DNA of 64,000 nt, taken from contig NZ_PEFF01000001.1 in the NCBI RefSeq assembly GCF_002754375.1, positions 6,279,501 to 6,343,500 on the forward strand, given 5' to 3'. Both the position numbers and the translations under genes were made by a program. The notes under the pieces were generated by a model. The model was not told the DNA's origin, did not search any database, and saw only the letters and a program-made list of their open reading frames with translations. Shown one piece after another: positions 41,714 to 49,306 of the stretch; positions within the stretch are counted from its first letter, which is position 1, and the number at the start of each line of letters is the position of its first letter. Source of the DNA: Variovorax sp. 54. Lineage in GTDB: Bacteria > Pseudomonadota > Gammaproteobacteria > Burkholderiales > Burkholderiaceae_C.

Positions 41714-42504
41714 ACGGCGTGCGCCACTTCCTGCTGGCCGTCCAGTTCTTCACCCGCGTGCCGGTGACGGGAAAACTCGCCGCCTGGGTCGGCTTCAGCC
41801 CGCAGATGCTCCGCGCTGCCGCGGCGCACCTGCCGGCCATCGGCTGGATCGCGGGCGGTGTGGCTGCAGCCGTGTTCGTCGCTGTGGGCGCCGGCCTGCC
41901 GGGCGTCGGCGGGGCCTTTGCGGCGGCCGTGCTGAGCACTGTCGCCACCGTGATGCTCACGGGCGCCTTCCACGAAGACGGCCTGGCCGACGTGGCCGAC
42001 GGCCTCGGCGGTTCGGCCAGCCGCGAGCGGGCGCTGGAAATCATGAAGGACTCGCGCATCGGCGCCTTCGGCGCGGTCGCGCTGGTGCTGGCGCTGGGCC
42101 TGAAATTCGGCCTGCTGGCCGCGCTGGCTGCGCGCGGGCTGGACGTGGTGGCCGTGTCCATCGTCGGCGCGCATGTGCTGTCGCGGCTGGCGCCGCTGTT
42201 CCTGATCCGCTGGTTGCCTTATGTGGGCGACAGCAGCGGCAGCAAGGCCAAGCCGCTGGCCGACGCGATCAGCGGCGGTGCGCTGCTCGTCGCCGTGCTC
42301 TGGGCCGCGCCTGCCGTGGCGCTGCTGCTGTGCGCGCACGACGCGGTGCATGTGGGCGCGGCGCTCGTGGCGCTGGTGCTGGCCGGGGGCTGGATGGCAC
42401 GGCTCTTCGTGCGTCGGTTGCAGGGCTTCACGGGCGACGGGCTCGGCGCCACGCAGCAGGTGTGCGAACTGGCGATCTACCTCGCATTGGCGTGGAAGGC
42501 ATGA
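41710..42504 (+). CDS. cobS: Adenosylcobinamide-GDP ribazoletransferase (cobalamin synthase)
   Basis: CobS (CobV) joins adenosylcobinamide-GDP to alpha-ribazole (phosphate) in the membrane. The 264-residue integral membrane protein has LAVQFFTRVPV at the N terminus, the diagnostic FHEDGLADVADGLGG, ERALEIMKDSRIGAFG and a GDGLGATQQVCELAIYL end. ATGA overlap with cobT upstream and with the phosphatase gene downstream shows one operon. Confidence 0.95.
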   Translation: MNGVRHFLLAVQFFTRVPVTGKLAAWVGFSPQMLRAAAAHLPAIGWIAGGVAAAVFVAVGAGLPGVGGAFAAAVLSTVATVMLTGAFHEDGLADVADGLGGSASRERALEIMKDSRIGAFGAVALVLALGLKFGLLAALAARGLDVVAVSIVGAHVLSRLAPLFLIRWLPYVGDSSGSKAKPLADAISGGALLVAVLWAAPAVALLLCAHDAVHVGAALVALVLAGGWMARLFVRRLQGFTGDGLGATQQVCELAIYLALAWKA

Positions 42505-43076
42505 GCAACAAGGGCACGGCCCAGCTCTGGCTGCAGCGCCACGCGCCGGTGATCGCGCCGGCGGGCCTGTGCTACGGCGCGACCGACCTCGACGCGCACG
42601 CCGACGGTACGCAGGCCGCCGCCGAGCGCATCGCGTCGGTGCTGCCGGCCGGCATCGTGCTGTGGAGTTCGCCGCTGCGGCGTTGCGCCATGCTGGCCGA
42701 CGCCATTGCTGCGCTACGGCCCGATCTGTCGGTGCGCCGCGATGTGCGGCTGGCCGAAATGAATTTCGGCGCCTGGGAAGGGCGCCTGTGGTCTGCTGTG
42801 GCCCGCGAAGAATTCGAAGCGTGGACAACCCGTTTTGCCGACGCCCCGGCCGGCGGCGATGGCGAGAGTGTGCGCGCCTTCATGCAGCGCGTGGCTTCAG
42901 CCCATGCCGACTGGCTGGCGACCGGCGCCGATGCGCTGTGGGTCACGCATGCCGGCGTGCTGCGGGCGGTGCAGCTGCTGTCGCAGGGTGTGTCGTGCCC
43001 CGAGCGGGCGGATCAATGGCCCAACGACGCGGCGGCTTTCGGCGACTGGCGCGTGGTCGCGGCGCCGGTCGCCTGA
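42501..43076 (+). CDS. cobC: Alpha-ribazole phosphatase (histidine phosphatase family)
   Basis: This enzyme dephosphorylates alpha-ribazole phosphate or the final cobalamin phosphate. The 191-residue phosphoglycerate-mutase-like protein has the LQRHAPV motif (the catalytic His in the RH pair), WSSPLRRCAMLADAI and MNFGAWEGR. The second catalytic His is in VTHAGVLRAV. The family is broad; assignment as CobC rests on its position after cobS with ATGA overlap. It is the last cobalamin gene of the block and is convergent with the Ivy-domain gene. Confidence 0.88.
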   Translation: MSNKGTAQLWLQRHAPVIAPAGLCYGATDLDAHADGTQAAAERIASVLPAGIVLWSSPLRRCAMLADAIAALRPDLSVRRDVRLAEMNFGAWEGRLWSAVAREEFEAWTTRFADAPAGGDGESVRAFMQRVASAHADWLATGADALWVTHAGVLRAVQLLSQGVSCPERADQWPNDAAAFGDWRVVAAPVA

Positions 43077-43086
43077 CGAGGCATCG

Positions 43087-43941
43087 TCAGTTCTTGGCGC
43101 GCCACTGCTCGCGCCAGAGCCGGTCGAGCTGCCCCGCGAACTGCGGCGAAGGCCCGCCCACGAGCTGGTTCTGCCCGTTGCGCTGCACCAGGCCGTAGAG
43201 CCGGCCCGAGCCCTGGTCGTAGAGCGCGATGGCGTTGTGGTCGTGGCAGTCGTGCGGCTTGCAGAAGGCGTGCAGCAGATAGCGCGTGCCGTCCACTGTC
43301 ACCCATTGCGGCTCGGGCGCCGGGCCTTCGCGGCGCACCAGCCACGGTTCGGTCTCGCGCGTGCCCAGTGCGGCGCGCCAGGCCTTGTCCATCGCCGGGC
43401 CCCGGGCGAGGGCGGCCGGGCTGCCCGTCGCCGGTGCCGGCGGCTTGGCCGTGGCAACAGGTTCGGTGGGCGGCGTCGCGGCGCGAGCCGGGCCGTCGCA
43501 TCGCCAGTAGCGCTGCTTCATCAGCTCCGGGCCCAGCTGGCCGATGACCGGCTTGTCGGCCTTCAGCGTGATCGACTGGCCGCGCGCTTCGCGAAAGACC
43601 AGGAAATTCATCGTCGCGTTGTCGCCCTTGCCCACGCGGCTGATCAGCGCCACGTCGAAGTTCGGCGGGGGCGGCTGGTTGCCGAAGAAGCTGTGCGCCG
43701 TGTCCGGCTGGCGGCCCACGACGCGGCGCTTGCCGCGCTCGGCGATCAGCATGTCTTCGCGCACCTGCAGCGTTGGTGCCGCTGCGTCGGCGCAGTTGGT
43801 GGACCAGCGCCCGCCGTAGAGCGCCATCGTCTCCGGCGGCAGCACGCCGTCGCGCGACCAGGCGGTGCCCGCGCTGCACAGCGCTGCGAGCAGGAGGAGC
43901 GCGGCGGGCGTTGTCTTCTTGAAAATCGTCGTTGTTGTCAT
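43087..43941 (-). CDS. Secreted protein with a C-terminal Ivy (lysozyme inhibitor) domain
   Basis: The 284-residue protein has a signal peptide (residues about 1-29) and a beta-rich N-terminal region (about 30-150) with Cys50 and Cys148. A Pro/Ala-rich linker follows (about 151-180). The C-terminal region contains CKPHDC at 227-232, the hallmark inhibitory loop of Ivy-family C-type lysozyme inhibitors. Typical Ivy proteins are about 130-160 residues, so the N-terminal domain is an addition I do not recognise. The likely role is periplasmic protection against lysozyme. The downstream neighbour on the same strand upstream is nth; no link is evident. Confidence 0.75.
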   Translation of the reverse strand: MTTTTIFKKTTPAALLLLAALCSAGTAWSRDGVLPPETMALYGGRWSTNCADAAAPTLQVREDMLIAERGKRRVVGRQPDTAHSFFGNQPPPPNFDVALISRVGKGDNATMNFLVFREARGQSITLKADKPVIGQLGPELMKQRYWRCDGPARAATPPTEPVATAKPPAPATGSPAALARGPAMDKAWRAALGTRETEPWLVRREGPAPEPQWVTVDGTRYLLHAFCKPHDCHDHNAIALYDQGSGRLYGLVQRNGQNQLVGGPSPQFAGQLDRLWREQWRAKN

Positions 43942-43962
43942 GTGCGATGTGTGTGGTGCCGC

Positions 43963-44610
43963 TCAGGCGGTCTTGGGCGCCGGCGTCTTGGGCTTGAACG
44001 AGCAGAAGGTGGAGACCGCGCATTCCCAGCAGCGCGGCTTGCGCGCCACGCAGACATAGCGCCCGTGCAGGATCAGCCAGTGGTGCGCGTGCAGGCGGAA
44101 TTCGGGTGGGATGCGCTTTTCGAGCTTGAGTTCCACATCCAGCGGCGTCTTGCCGGGCGCAAGCCCGGTGCGGTTGCCGATGCGGAAGATGTGCGTATCG
44201 ACCGCGATGGTCTCCTCGCCGAAGGCCACGTTGAGCACCACGTTCGCCGTCTTGCGCCCGACGCCCGGCAGCGCCTCGAGCTCGGCGCGCGTGCGCGGCA
44301 CCTCGCCGCCGTGCAGCTCGACCAGCATCCGGCAGGCCTCGATCAGGTGCTTGGCCTTGCTGCGATACAGCCCGATCGTCTTGATGTACGACTCCAGCCC
44401 TTCGACCCCGAGGTCGAGGATCGCCTGCGGCGTGTTCGCCACCGGATAGAGCCGGCGCGTCGCCTTGTTCACGCCCACGTCAGTGGCCTGCGCCGACAGC
44501 AGCACCGCGGCCAGCAGCTCGAAGGGCGTGGTGTATTCGAGCTCCGTGCGCGGCTCGGGGTTGGCGGCCTGCAGGGTTGCAAAGAAGAGGGGGATGTCGG
44601 TTTTTTTCAT
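43963..44610 (-). CDS. nth: Endonuclease III (DNA glycosylase/AP lyase)
   Basis: Nth excises oxidised pyrimidines and cleaves the strand at the resulting site. The 215-residue protein has the helix-hairpin-helix LPGVGRKTANVVLN with the catalytic Lys, the catalytic Asp in AVDTHIFRIGNRTG, and the iron-sulfur ligands spaced C-X6-C-X2-C-X5-C (CVARKPRCWECAVSTFC). The ATG overlaps the stop of hipA by four bases, so it is translationally coupled to a toxin-antitoxin operon, an unusual neighbourhood. It may also have its own promoter within hipA. Confidence 0.95.
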   Translation of the reverse strand: MKKTDIPLFFATLQAANPEPRTELEYTTPFELLAAVLLSAQATDVGVNKATRRLYPVANTPQAILDLGVEGLESYIKTIGLYRSKAKHLIEACRMLVELHGGEVPRTRAELEALPGVGRKTANVVLNVAFGEETIAVDTHIFRIGNRTGLAPGKTPLDVELKLEKRIPPEFRLHAHHWLILHGRYVCVARKPRCWECAVSTFCSFKPKTPAPKTA

Positions 44611-45959
44611 GGGGTCTTCGTGGAATTCTGTGCCTGGTCGAGGCCGGCTTCGAAGCGCACGCATTGCGCCCGCACGCCCGCCTCGACGGCGCGCCAGACC
44701 GGCTCGGGGAAGTCCGGCGGCAGTTCCTGCTCGACCTGCTGCAAGGCGAGCGGCGCATGTGCGACGAGGCTGCACAAGGTGTCGAAGGCATCGGGCACGC
44801 CCGATTGGGCTGCGAGCGCGTGCCAGTGCCGCGTCTGGATGCTCTGCAGCGTGTAGTGGGCGTTCTTGCCGCGCAGGGCCATCGCAAGGCGCGCCTTGTG
44901 CGCGGACACGAGGTTGGGCCCGTGGCCGATGATGGGCCACATCGACAGCATGTCGTACAGCGGCGTCATGTCGTAGCCGCCCCCTCGGCGCAGGAAGATC
45001 GAGTAGTTCTTGGCGTGCCCGTCCGTCGCGGCCAGCAGCCAGAACGCGAGCTGCACGCGTGCAAAGGTGGCCTTGTCCTTGCGCGCATCGCTGCTGCCCG
45101 CAAGCAGCGACAGGCACTGTCGGATGCCCGGTCCGCCGTCGCTTTCGTACTTGATTGCCGCAGGCAGTCCGTTGGCCTGGCAGAAGTCTTCTTGCGGCAG
45201 GCGTGCGATCCAGCGGCCCTGGTCCATCCAGCGACGGTCGAAACGCTCGACCACCAGCACCTTCTGGTCGCCGAAACGGCCGATGGCGGTCGGGGCCACG
45301 TCGAAGCCGAAGGCCGTCATCAGGCGCGCACAGAGCCACTCGTTCTCCACGGAGTGCGTCATGTCTGCGCGCATGTTGCCGACCAGCCCGAGCGGCAGTT
45401 TGAGGATGTGCGTGGTCGGCGTGGCGCCGTGCGGACGGTGCCATTGGTCGCCGATGCGCAGCAGCGCTGTCTTTTCCTGTGCGCCCGCGATCGAGATGCG
45501 AAAGTCGTCGTCGGTATCGCTGCGTTGTCCAAGCACCGGGTCGCTCGTGACATTGCGCAGCAACTGCGCCACGCGGTCTTCGGTCAGGGCTTCACTGTCG
45601 ACGCGGTCGAAGGGCTCTGGTGCCTGGCCGGCAGGGAGTAACTGCACGGCCCCGATGCAGTCGCGCCCGATGGCCGCGAGCAGGTCGGCGGCTTCGATGC
45701 TGGCCGTGCGAAAACGCCGGCGCAGACGTTCGCGGATGCGGTCGCTGTCGGGCAGGAGGTTGTCGAAGTAGTTCTCGACCGCGGGACCCCGCAGTTCCTT
45801 CTCGCCGTGCGGGATCGGCAGCGACAGCGACAGCGCGCGCACGTTGGGCGAGCGCAGCCACGCGTCGTCGTAGCGCAGGGCCGGCACGCCGGTTCGTGTC
45901 CAGAACCAGGCGCCGACGTACTCGCCGTTCATCCAGATGTCGAGCGCGGGATGGGCCAT
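44607..45959 (-). CDS. hipA: HipA-type serine/threonine kinase toxin
   Basis: HipA phosphorylates targets such as glutamyl-tRNA synthetase and triggers growth arrest; HipB neutralises it. The 450-residue protein has the N-terminal HipA domain and the kinase core. Visible are SIAGAQEKTALL with Ser156 matching the autophosphorylation Ser150 of E. coli HipA, the catalytic Asp313 and Asn318 in ATDGHAKNYS, and the metal-binding Asp336 in PLYDMLS. Length matches E. coli HipA. It follows hipB by nine bases and is coupled to nth by overlap. All key residues are intact, so it is probably active. Confidence 0.93.
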   Translation of the reverse strand: MAHPALDIWMNGEYVGAWFWTRTGVPALRYDDAWLRSPNVRALSLSLPIPHGEKELRGPAVENYFDNLLPDSDRIRERLRRRFRTASIEAADLLAAIGRDCIGAVQLLPAGQAPEPFDRVDSEALTEDRVAQLLRNVTSDPVLGQRSDTDDDFRISIAGAQEKTALLRIGDQWHRPHGATPTTHILKLPLGLVGNMRADMTHSVENEWLCARLMTAFGFDVAPTAIGRFGDQKVLVVERFDRRWMDQGRWIARLPQEDFCQANGLPAAIKYESDGGPGIRQCLSLLAGSSDARKDKATFARVQLAFWLLAATDGHAKNYSIFLRRGGGYDMTPLYDMLSMWPIIGHGPNLVSAHKARLAMALRGKNAHYTLQSIQTRHWHALAAQSGVPDAFDTLCSLVAHAPLALQQVEQELPPDFPEPVWRAVEAGVRAQCVRFEAGLDQAQNSTKTP

Positions 45960-45968
45960 GGGCAGCGG

Positions 45969-46226
45969 CTACCAGTCGGCGGCGCCCGGTGCGGCGCTGG
46001 GGGAGGTCTTGTCGGCGGAGGTCAGCAGCAGGCGCGTGTCGAGCGCATGCAGCACTTCGAGCAGTTGGGCCACGTTGACCGCGCCCGGGTTCTTTTCGAT
46101 GTCGGCCACGCGGGCCTGGCCGACGCCGATCAGCGCGCCGAGCTGCGCCTGTGTCAGCCGGCGGGCCTTGCGCAGCGACTTCAGGTGCGCGGAAAGCTGG
46201 GCCGGGGAATGTATGAGGGAGTCCAT
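45969..46226 (-). CDS. hipB: HipB-type XRE family antitoxin
   Basis: The 85-residue protein has a helix-turn-helix of the Cro/C1 type: LTQAQLGALIGVGQARVADIEKNPGAVNVAQLLEVLHAL. The C-terminal tail (TSADKTSPSAAPGAADW) resembles the degradation-sensitive tail of E. coli HipB. It directly precedes hipA. Two HipB-type operators and a good promoter lie upstream. An AAGG element sits about ten bases before the ATG. Confidence 0.92.
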   Translation of the reverse strand: MDSLIHSPAQLSAHLKSLRKARRLTQAQLGALIGVGQARVADIEKNPGAVNVAQLLEVLHALDTRLLLTSADKTSPSAAPGAADW

Positions 46227-46253
46227 CGTTTACCGCCTTGAGGTGGCAAATAC

Positions 46254-46282
46254 AAATTATCGTCTTTGGGCGATATTGTCAA
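46254..46282 (-). promoter_or_regulatory. Promoter of the hipBA-nth operon
   Basis: On the minus strand TTGACA (plus-strand 46277-46282) and TAATTT (46254-46259) are separated by 17 bases, near-ideal sigma-70 elements. Transcription would start about 20 bases before the hipB ATG. The first HipB operator occupies most of the spacer, so HipB binding should block polymerase. Confidence 0.8.
46258..46275. promoter_or_regulatory. HipB-type operator O1
   Basis: TATCG-N8-CGATA, a perfect 5-bp inverted repeat with an 8-base spacer. E. coli HipB operators read TATCC-N8-GGATA, so spacing and outer bases match while the arm ends differ. It lies inside the hipBA promoter. Confidence 0.8.
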
Positions 46283-46284
46283 TA

Positions 46285-46302
46285 TATCGTTGAAAGGCGA
46301 TA
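46285..46302. promoter_or_regulatory. HipB-type operator O2
   Basis: A second TATCG-N8-CGATA with the same geometry, centred 27 bases from O1 (about 2.5 helical turns). Two copies fit cooperative HipB dimers. The site also lies upstream of the divergent aminotransferase gene. Confidence 0.8.
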
Positions 46303-46368
46303 AATCTACGCAGTTTTATTGCCTGCTGCTTTCGCGACAATGACGCCCAGAAAGTGAGACTGACCATC

Positions 46369-47556
46369 ATGCAATTCGCCTCCCGCCTCGACAACGTCGA
46401 AACCTCCGCCATCCGCGAACTCTTCAAGCTGCTGGGCAAGCCCGGCATCATCAGTTTTGCGGGCGGTTTTCCCGACAGCGCCATGTTCGACGTCGAGGGC
46501 CTGAAGGAGGCGAGCCAGAAAGCGCTCACCGAAGAGGCCGGCGCGGCCCTGCAGTACGGCGCCACCGAAGGCTACGAGCCGCTGCGCCACCAGCTCTCCG
46601 ATTTCATGAAGCCCAAGGGCGTCGATGTCGACCCCAGCGGCCTGATCGTCACCACCGGCAGCCAGCAGGCGCTCGACCTGCTGGGCAAGACCATGATCTC
46701 GCCCGGCGACAAGGTGATCGTCGAAGGCCCGACCTTCCTGGCGACCATCCAGTGCTTCCGCCTGTACGGCGCGCAGCTCATCAGCGCGCCCATCGACGCC
46801 AACGGCGTGAAGACCGACGAGCTCGAAAAGCTCATCGCCGAGCACAAGCCCAAGTTCGTCTACCTGATCCCGACCTTCGGCAACCCCAGCGGCGCGATGC
46901 TGACGCTGGAGCGTCGCAAGAAGGTGCTCGAGCTGGCCGTGAAGTACCAGACGCTGATCGTCGAGGACGACCCCTACGGCGACCTGTACTTCGGCGAAGC
47001 GCCGCCGCCGTCGATCATGTCGCTCAGCAAGGACGTGCCCGGCAGTCGCGAGCTGCTGGCGCACTGCGGCAGCCTGAGCAAGGTGCTGAGCCCGGGCCTG
47101 CGCATCGGCTGGATGATCGCGCCGCCCGAGTTGCTGGCCAAGGCGACGATGTGCAAGCAGTTCAGCGACGCCCATACCAGCACGTTCGCGCAGGCCACGG
47201 CCGCGCAGTACCTCAAGAGCGGCCGCATGCCCGGCACGCTGGCGCATGTGCGCGAGGTTTACGGCCAACGCGCCCAGGCCATGGGCGCGGCGCTGACGCG
47301 CGAGCTGGGCGATGCGGTGAGCTTCACGCAGCCCAACGGCGGCCTGTTCTTCTGGGCCCGCCTCACGGGCGCCAACGGCAAGCTGGCCGATGCCAACGAG
47401 CTGGCCAAGCGTGCGATCGAGAAGCTGGTGGCCTTCGTGCCCGGCGCGCCGTTCTTCGCCGAGAAGCCCGATGTGGCGACCTTGCGCCTGAGTTTTGCGA
47501 CGGCCGACATCGCGAAGATCGAAGAAGGCGTGAAGCGCCTCGGCCAGGCCCTGTAA
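46369..47556 (+). CDS. PLP-dependent aminotransferase (MocR/AAT-I class)
   Basis: The 395-residue fold-type I aminotransferase of the 2-aminoadipate/kynurenine-type branch has ISFAGGFPDSAMF, LQYGATEGYEPLR, TTGSQQALDLLGK and YLIPTFGNPSGA. It also has VEDDPYGDLYF and the PLP Lys in HCGSLSKVLSPGLRIGW. The substrate is not evident. The ATG at 46369 is chosen because the family begins there; a GTG at 46354 is possible. Neither has a strong ribosome-binding site. It diverges from hipB, and the HipB operators lie between, so its promoter may be affected by HipB. Confidence 0.9.
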   Translation: MQFASRLDNVETSAIRELFKLLGKPGIISFAGGFPDSAMFDVEGLKEASQKALTEEAGAALQYGATEGYEPLRHQLSDFMKPKGVDVDPSGLIVTTGSQQALDLLGKTMISPGDKVIVEGPTFLATIQCFRLYGAQLISAPIDANGVKTDELEKLIAEHKPKFVYLIPTFGNPSGAMLTLERRKKVLELAVKYQTLIVEDDPYGDLYFGEAPPPSIMSLSKDVPGSRELLAHCGSLSKVLSPGLRIGWMIAPPELLAKATMCKQFSDAHTSTFAQATAAQYLKSGRMPGTLAHVREVYGQRAQAMGAALTRELGDAVSFTQPNGGLFFWARLTGANGKLADANELAKRAIEKLVAFVPGAPFFAEKPDVATLRLSFATADIAKIEEGVKRLGQAL

Positions 47557-47566
47557 ACGCTGACGT

Positions 47567-47794
47567 TCAGGGGGACCGGTGCAGGCGGGGTGCCGCCAGC
47601 AGGTCCAGGTTCTCTGAAATGGCCGCATCCACGTTCGGATAGCGGCCTTTCATTTTGGAGAGCGTCATGATGGTCTGAAGCGCCTTCAGGTCCTTGACCG
47701 AGGGCGCGACCTTGATCTGCGCAATGGCCGCAGGGGCGTTGCCGCCGTTCACCAATGCCATCACCTTGCTTGCCCAGTCGTTTGCGCGTGCCAT
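47567..47794 (-). CDS. Small protein of unknown function
   Basis: The 75-residue protein (MARANDWASKVMALVNGGNA and so on) is probably helical, basic and soluble, with no known motif. An AGGTGAAAG ribosome-binding site lies right before the ATG at 47794, which supports this start over longer readings. It is convergent with the aminotransferase gene. I do not recognise its family. Confidence 0.7.
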   Translation of the reverse strand: MARANDWASKVMALVNGGNAPAAIAQIKVAPSVKDLKALQTIMTLSKMKGRYPNVDAAISENLDLLAAPRLHRSP

Positions 47795-47905
47795 GCTTTC
47801 ACCTGTAATCCGTTGAATGCGCCGACTGTACACAGCGGCCAGACCCCTGAAGGGCCTGCCATCGCCGCCGGGCCGCCCCAAGGCGGGGCCGGGTTACCAT
47901 CGACC

Positions 47906-48232
47906 ATGAGAAAAACCTTCCAGCTTCAGGTCGAGGGCAAGCACCCCGACCGTCACCTCGAAGCCGTCAAGCACGAGATCCGCAAGTACATCAAGCGCGA
48001 GCGCCGCCGCGACCTGCCTGAAGGCGCCGACTTCTGGGACTTCGACTGCAAGTTCGGCACCGCCCAGGAATCCGCCGAAACCACCCACCTCACGGCCATC
48101 ACCGGCCTCATCGACGGTGTGGTGAAAGAGGGCGGCAAGCAGTTCTACATCGAGATCCTGGCCAAGCCCGGCAAGCGCCAGCCGCGGCCCGCAGGCGCGC
48201 CCGAGCACACCGAGAACGACGACGAGGAATAA
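47906..48232 (+). CDS. DUF6172 family protein
   Basis: The 108-residue protein is soluble and highly charged, beginning MRKTFQLQVEGKHPDRHLEAVKHEIRKYIKRERR, with DFWDFDCKFG in the middle and an acidic end. From memory it matches small conserved betaproteobacterial proteins annotated DUF6172; function unknown. It is convergent with the Ldh-family gene. Confidence 0.75.
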   Translation: MRKTFQLQVEGKHPDRHLEAVKHEIRKYIKRERRRDLPEGADFWDFDCKFGTAQESAETTHLTAITGLIDGVVKEGGKQFYIEILAKPGKRQPRPAGAPEHTENDDEE

Positions 48233-48238
48233 ACCCCG

Positions 48239-49306
48239 TCAGATGATCAGCGCCTGCGCCAGCCGCAGGCCATGCCGCTGCTCCGCCTCCTGCAGCGAGC
48301 GCGCAATCGACGGGTGCAGCCGCACCCCGTTCGCCGATTGCGCTTCCCGACGCTTCAACCCGCCTTCACCCGGCAGCCGCACAGGCCTGGCCGGGTCGAC
48401 GGGCGTGTTGTCGCGGCATTTCGCGGCCACGTGGTCCATCTGGCGCAGGAAGGCCTCCTTGCCGCCGAAGGCGTTCAGGTCGTGCAGCGTGAGGTGCACC
48501 GTCGCGCCCCAGCCTTCGGGCGGGTCGGCGCGGCCGTGGCCTGCGAGGCCGGCCGTGAGCGTCTCGACCAAGAGCGCCATGCCGTAACCCTTGTGGCCAT
48601 GGCTCAGGCCGCCCACGGGCAGCAGCGTGCCCGGGGGCTGGTCGAACAGCACCTGCGGGTTGTTCGACGGCTGGCCCGATGCGTCGATCAGCCACTCTTC
48701 GGCGAAGGTCTCGCCGGCCGCGCGCTTGCGGTTGCTCATGCCGTTGGTGGTGATCGAGGCCGAGATGTCGACCATCACGCCGCCCTGAGACAGCGGAAAG
48801 CCCATCGCCAGCGGATTCGGCGTGAACACGGCCTGCGTGCCGCCGAAGGGCGCGACGCTGGCGGTGTTGGGGTCGGAGCAGGCCAGCAGCATCAGCATGT
48901 CTTCCTGCAGCGCACGCAGCATGTAGACCGCGAGGCAGGCGATGTGGTGGCTGCGACGGATCACGAGCGAGGCGGTGCCCAGTTCGCGCGCACGCGGCAC
49001 CAGCAGGTCCATGCCCTGGTCCATGAGCCAGGGGCCGGGCAGGCGCTTGCCGTCCCACAGCACGGCGGCGGGGCGGTCGGACAGCACCTCTGGCGCGCCG
49101 TCGCGGGTCATGCCGCCCGATTCGATTTCTTTCACGTAGCCGGCGAGCAGCGCAAGGCCGTGCGTGTCATGGCCCAGCAGGTCGCCTTCGACCAGCGTGC
49201 GTGCCACGCTGTCGGCCATCGAGGCCGCGAGGCCCGCTTTCTGCAGCAGGGCGCTGGCGTAGTCGCGCAGCGCGTCGGCGCGGTAGAGCGGGGCGGCGTC
49301 TGTCAT
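48239..49306 (-). CDS. Ldh family oxidoreductase (malate/L-sulfolactate dehydrogenase-like)
   Basis: The 355-residue NAD(P)-dependent enzyme of the type-2 malate/lactate dehydrogenase family (YbiC/YiaK-like) has EGDLLGHDTHGLALLAGYV, IRRSHHIACLAVYM with the catalytic His, PNPLAMGFPLSQGGVMVDIS and HGHKGYGMALLVETLTAGL. Its reaction is reduction or oxidation of a 2-oxo/2-hydroxy acid; the substrate is not clear. ATGA overlap with serB makes it the last gene of an mfd-serB-Ldh run. Confidence 0.9.
   Translation of the reverse strand: MTDAAPLYRADALRDYASALLQKAGLAASMADSVARTLVEGDLLGHDTHGLALLAGYVKEIESGGMTRDGAPEVLSDRPAAVLWDGKRLPGPWLMDQGMDLLVPRARELGTASLVIRRSHHIACLAVYMLRALQEDMLMLLACSDPNTASVAPFGGTQAVFTPNPLAMGFPLSQGGVMVDISASITTNGMSNRKRAAGETFAEEWLIDASGQPSNNPQVLFDQPPGTLLPVGGLSHGHKGYGMALLVETLTAGLAGHGRADPPEGWGATVHLTLHDLNAFGGKEAFLRQMDHVAAKCRDNTPVDPARPVRLPGEGGLKRREAQSANGVRLHPSIARSLQEAEQRHGLRLAQALII

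Noticed and set aside
43073..43090. Short hairpin CTGACGA/TCGTCAG between cobC phosphatase and the Ivy-domain gene
   Set aside because: No T-run on either side and it overlaps the cobC stop; too weak to call a terminator.
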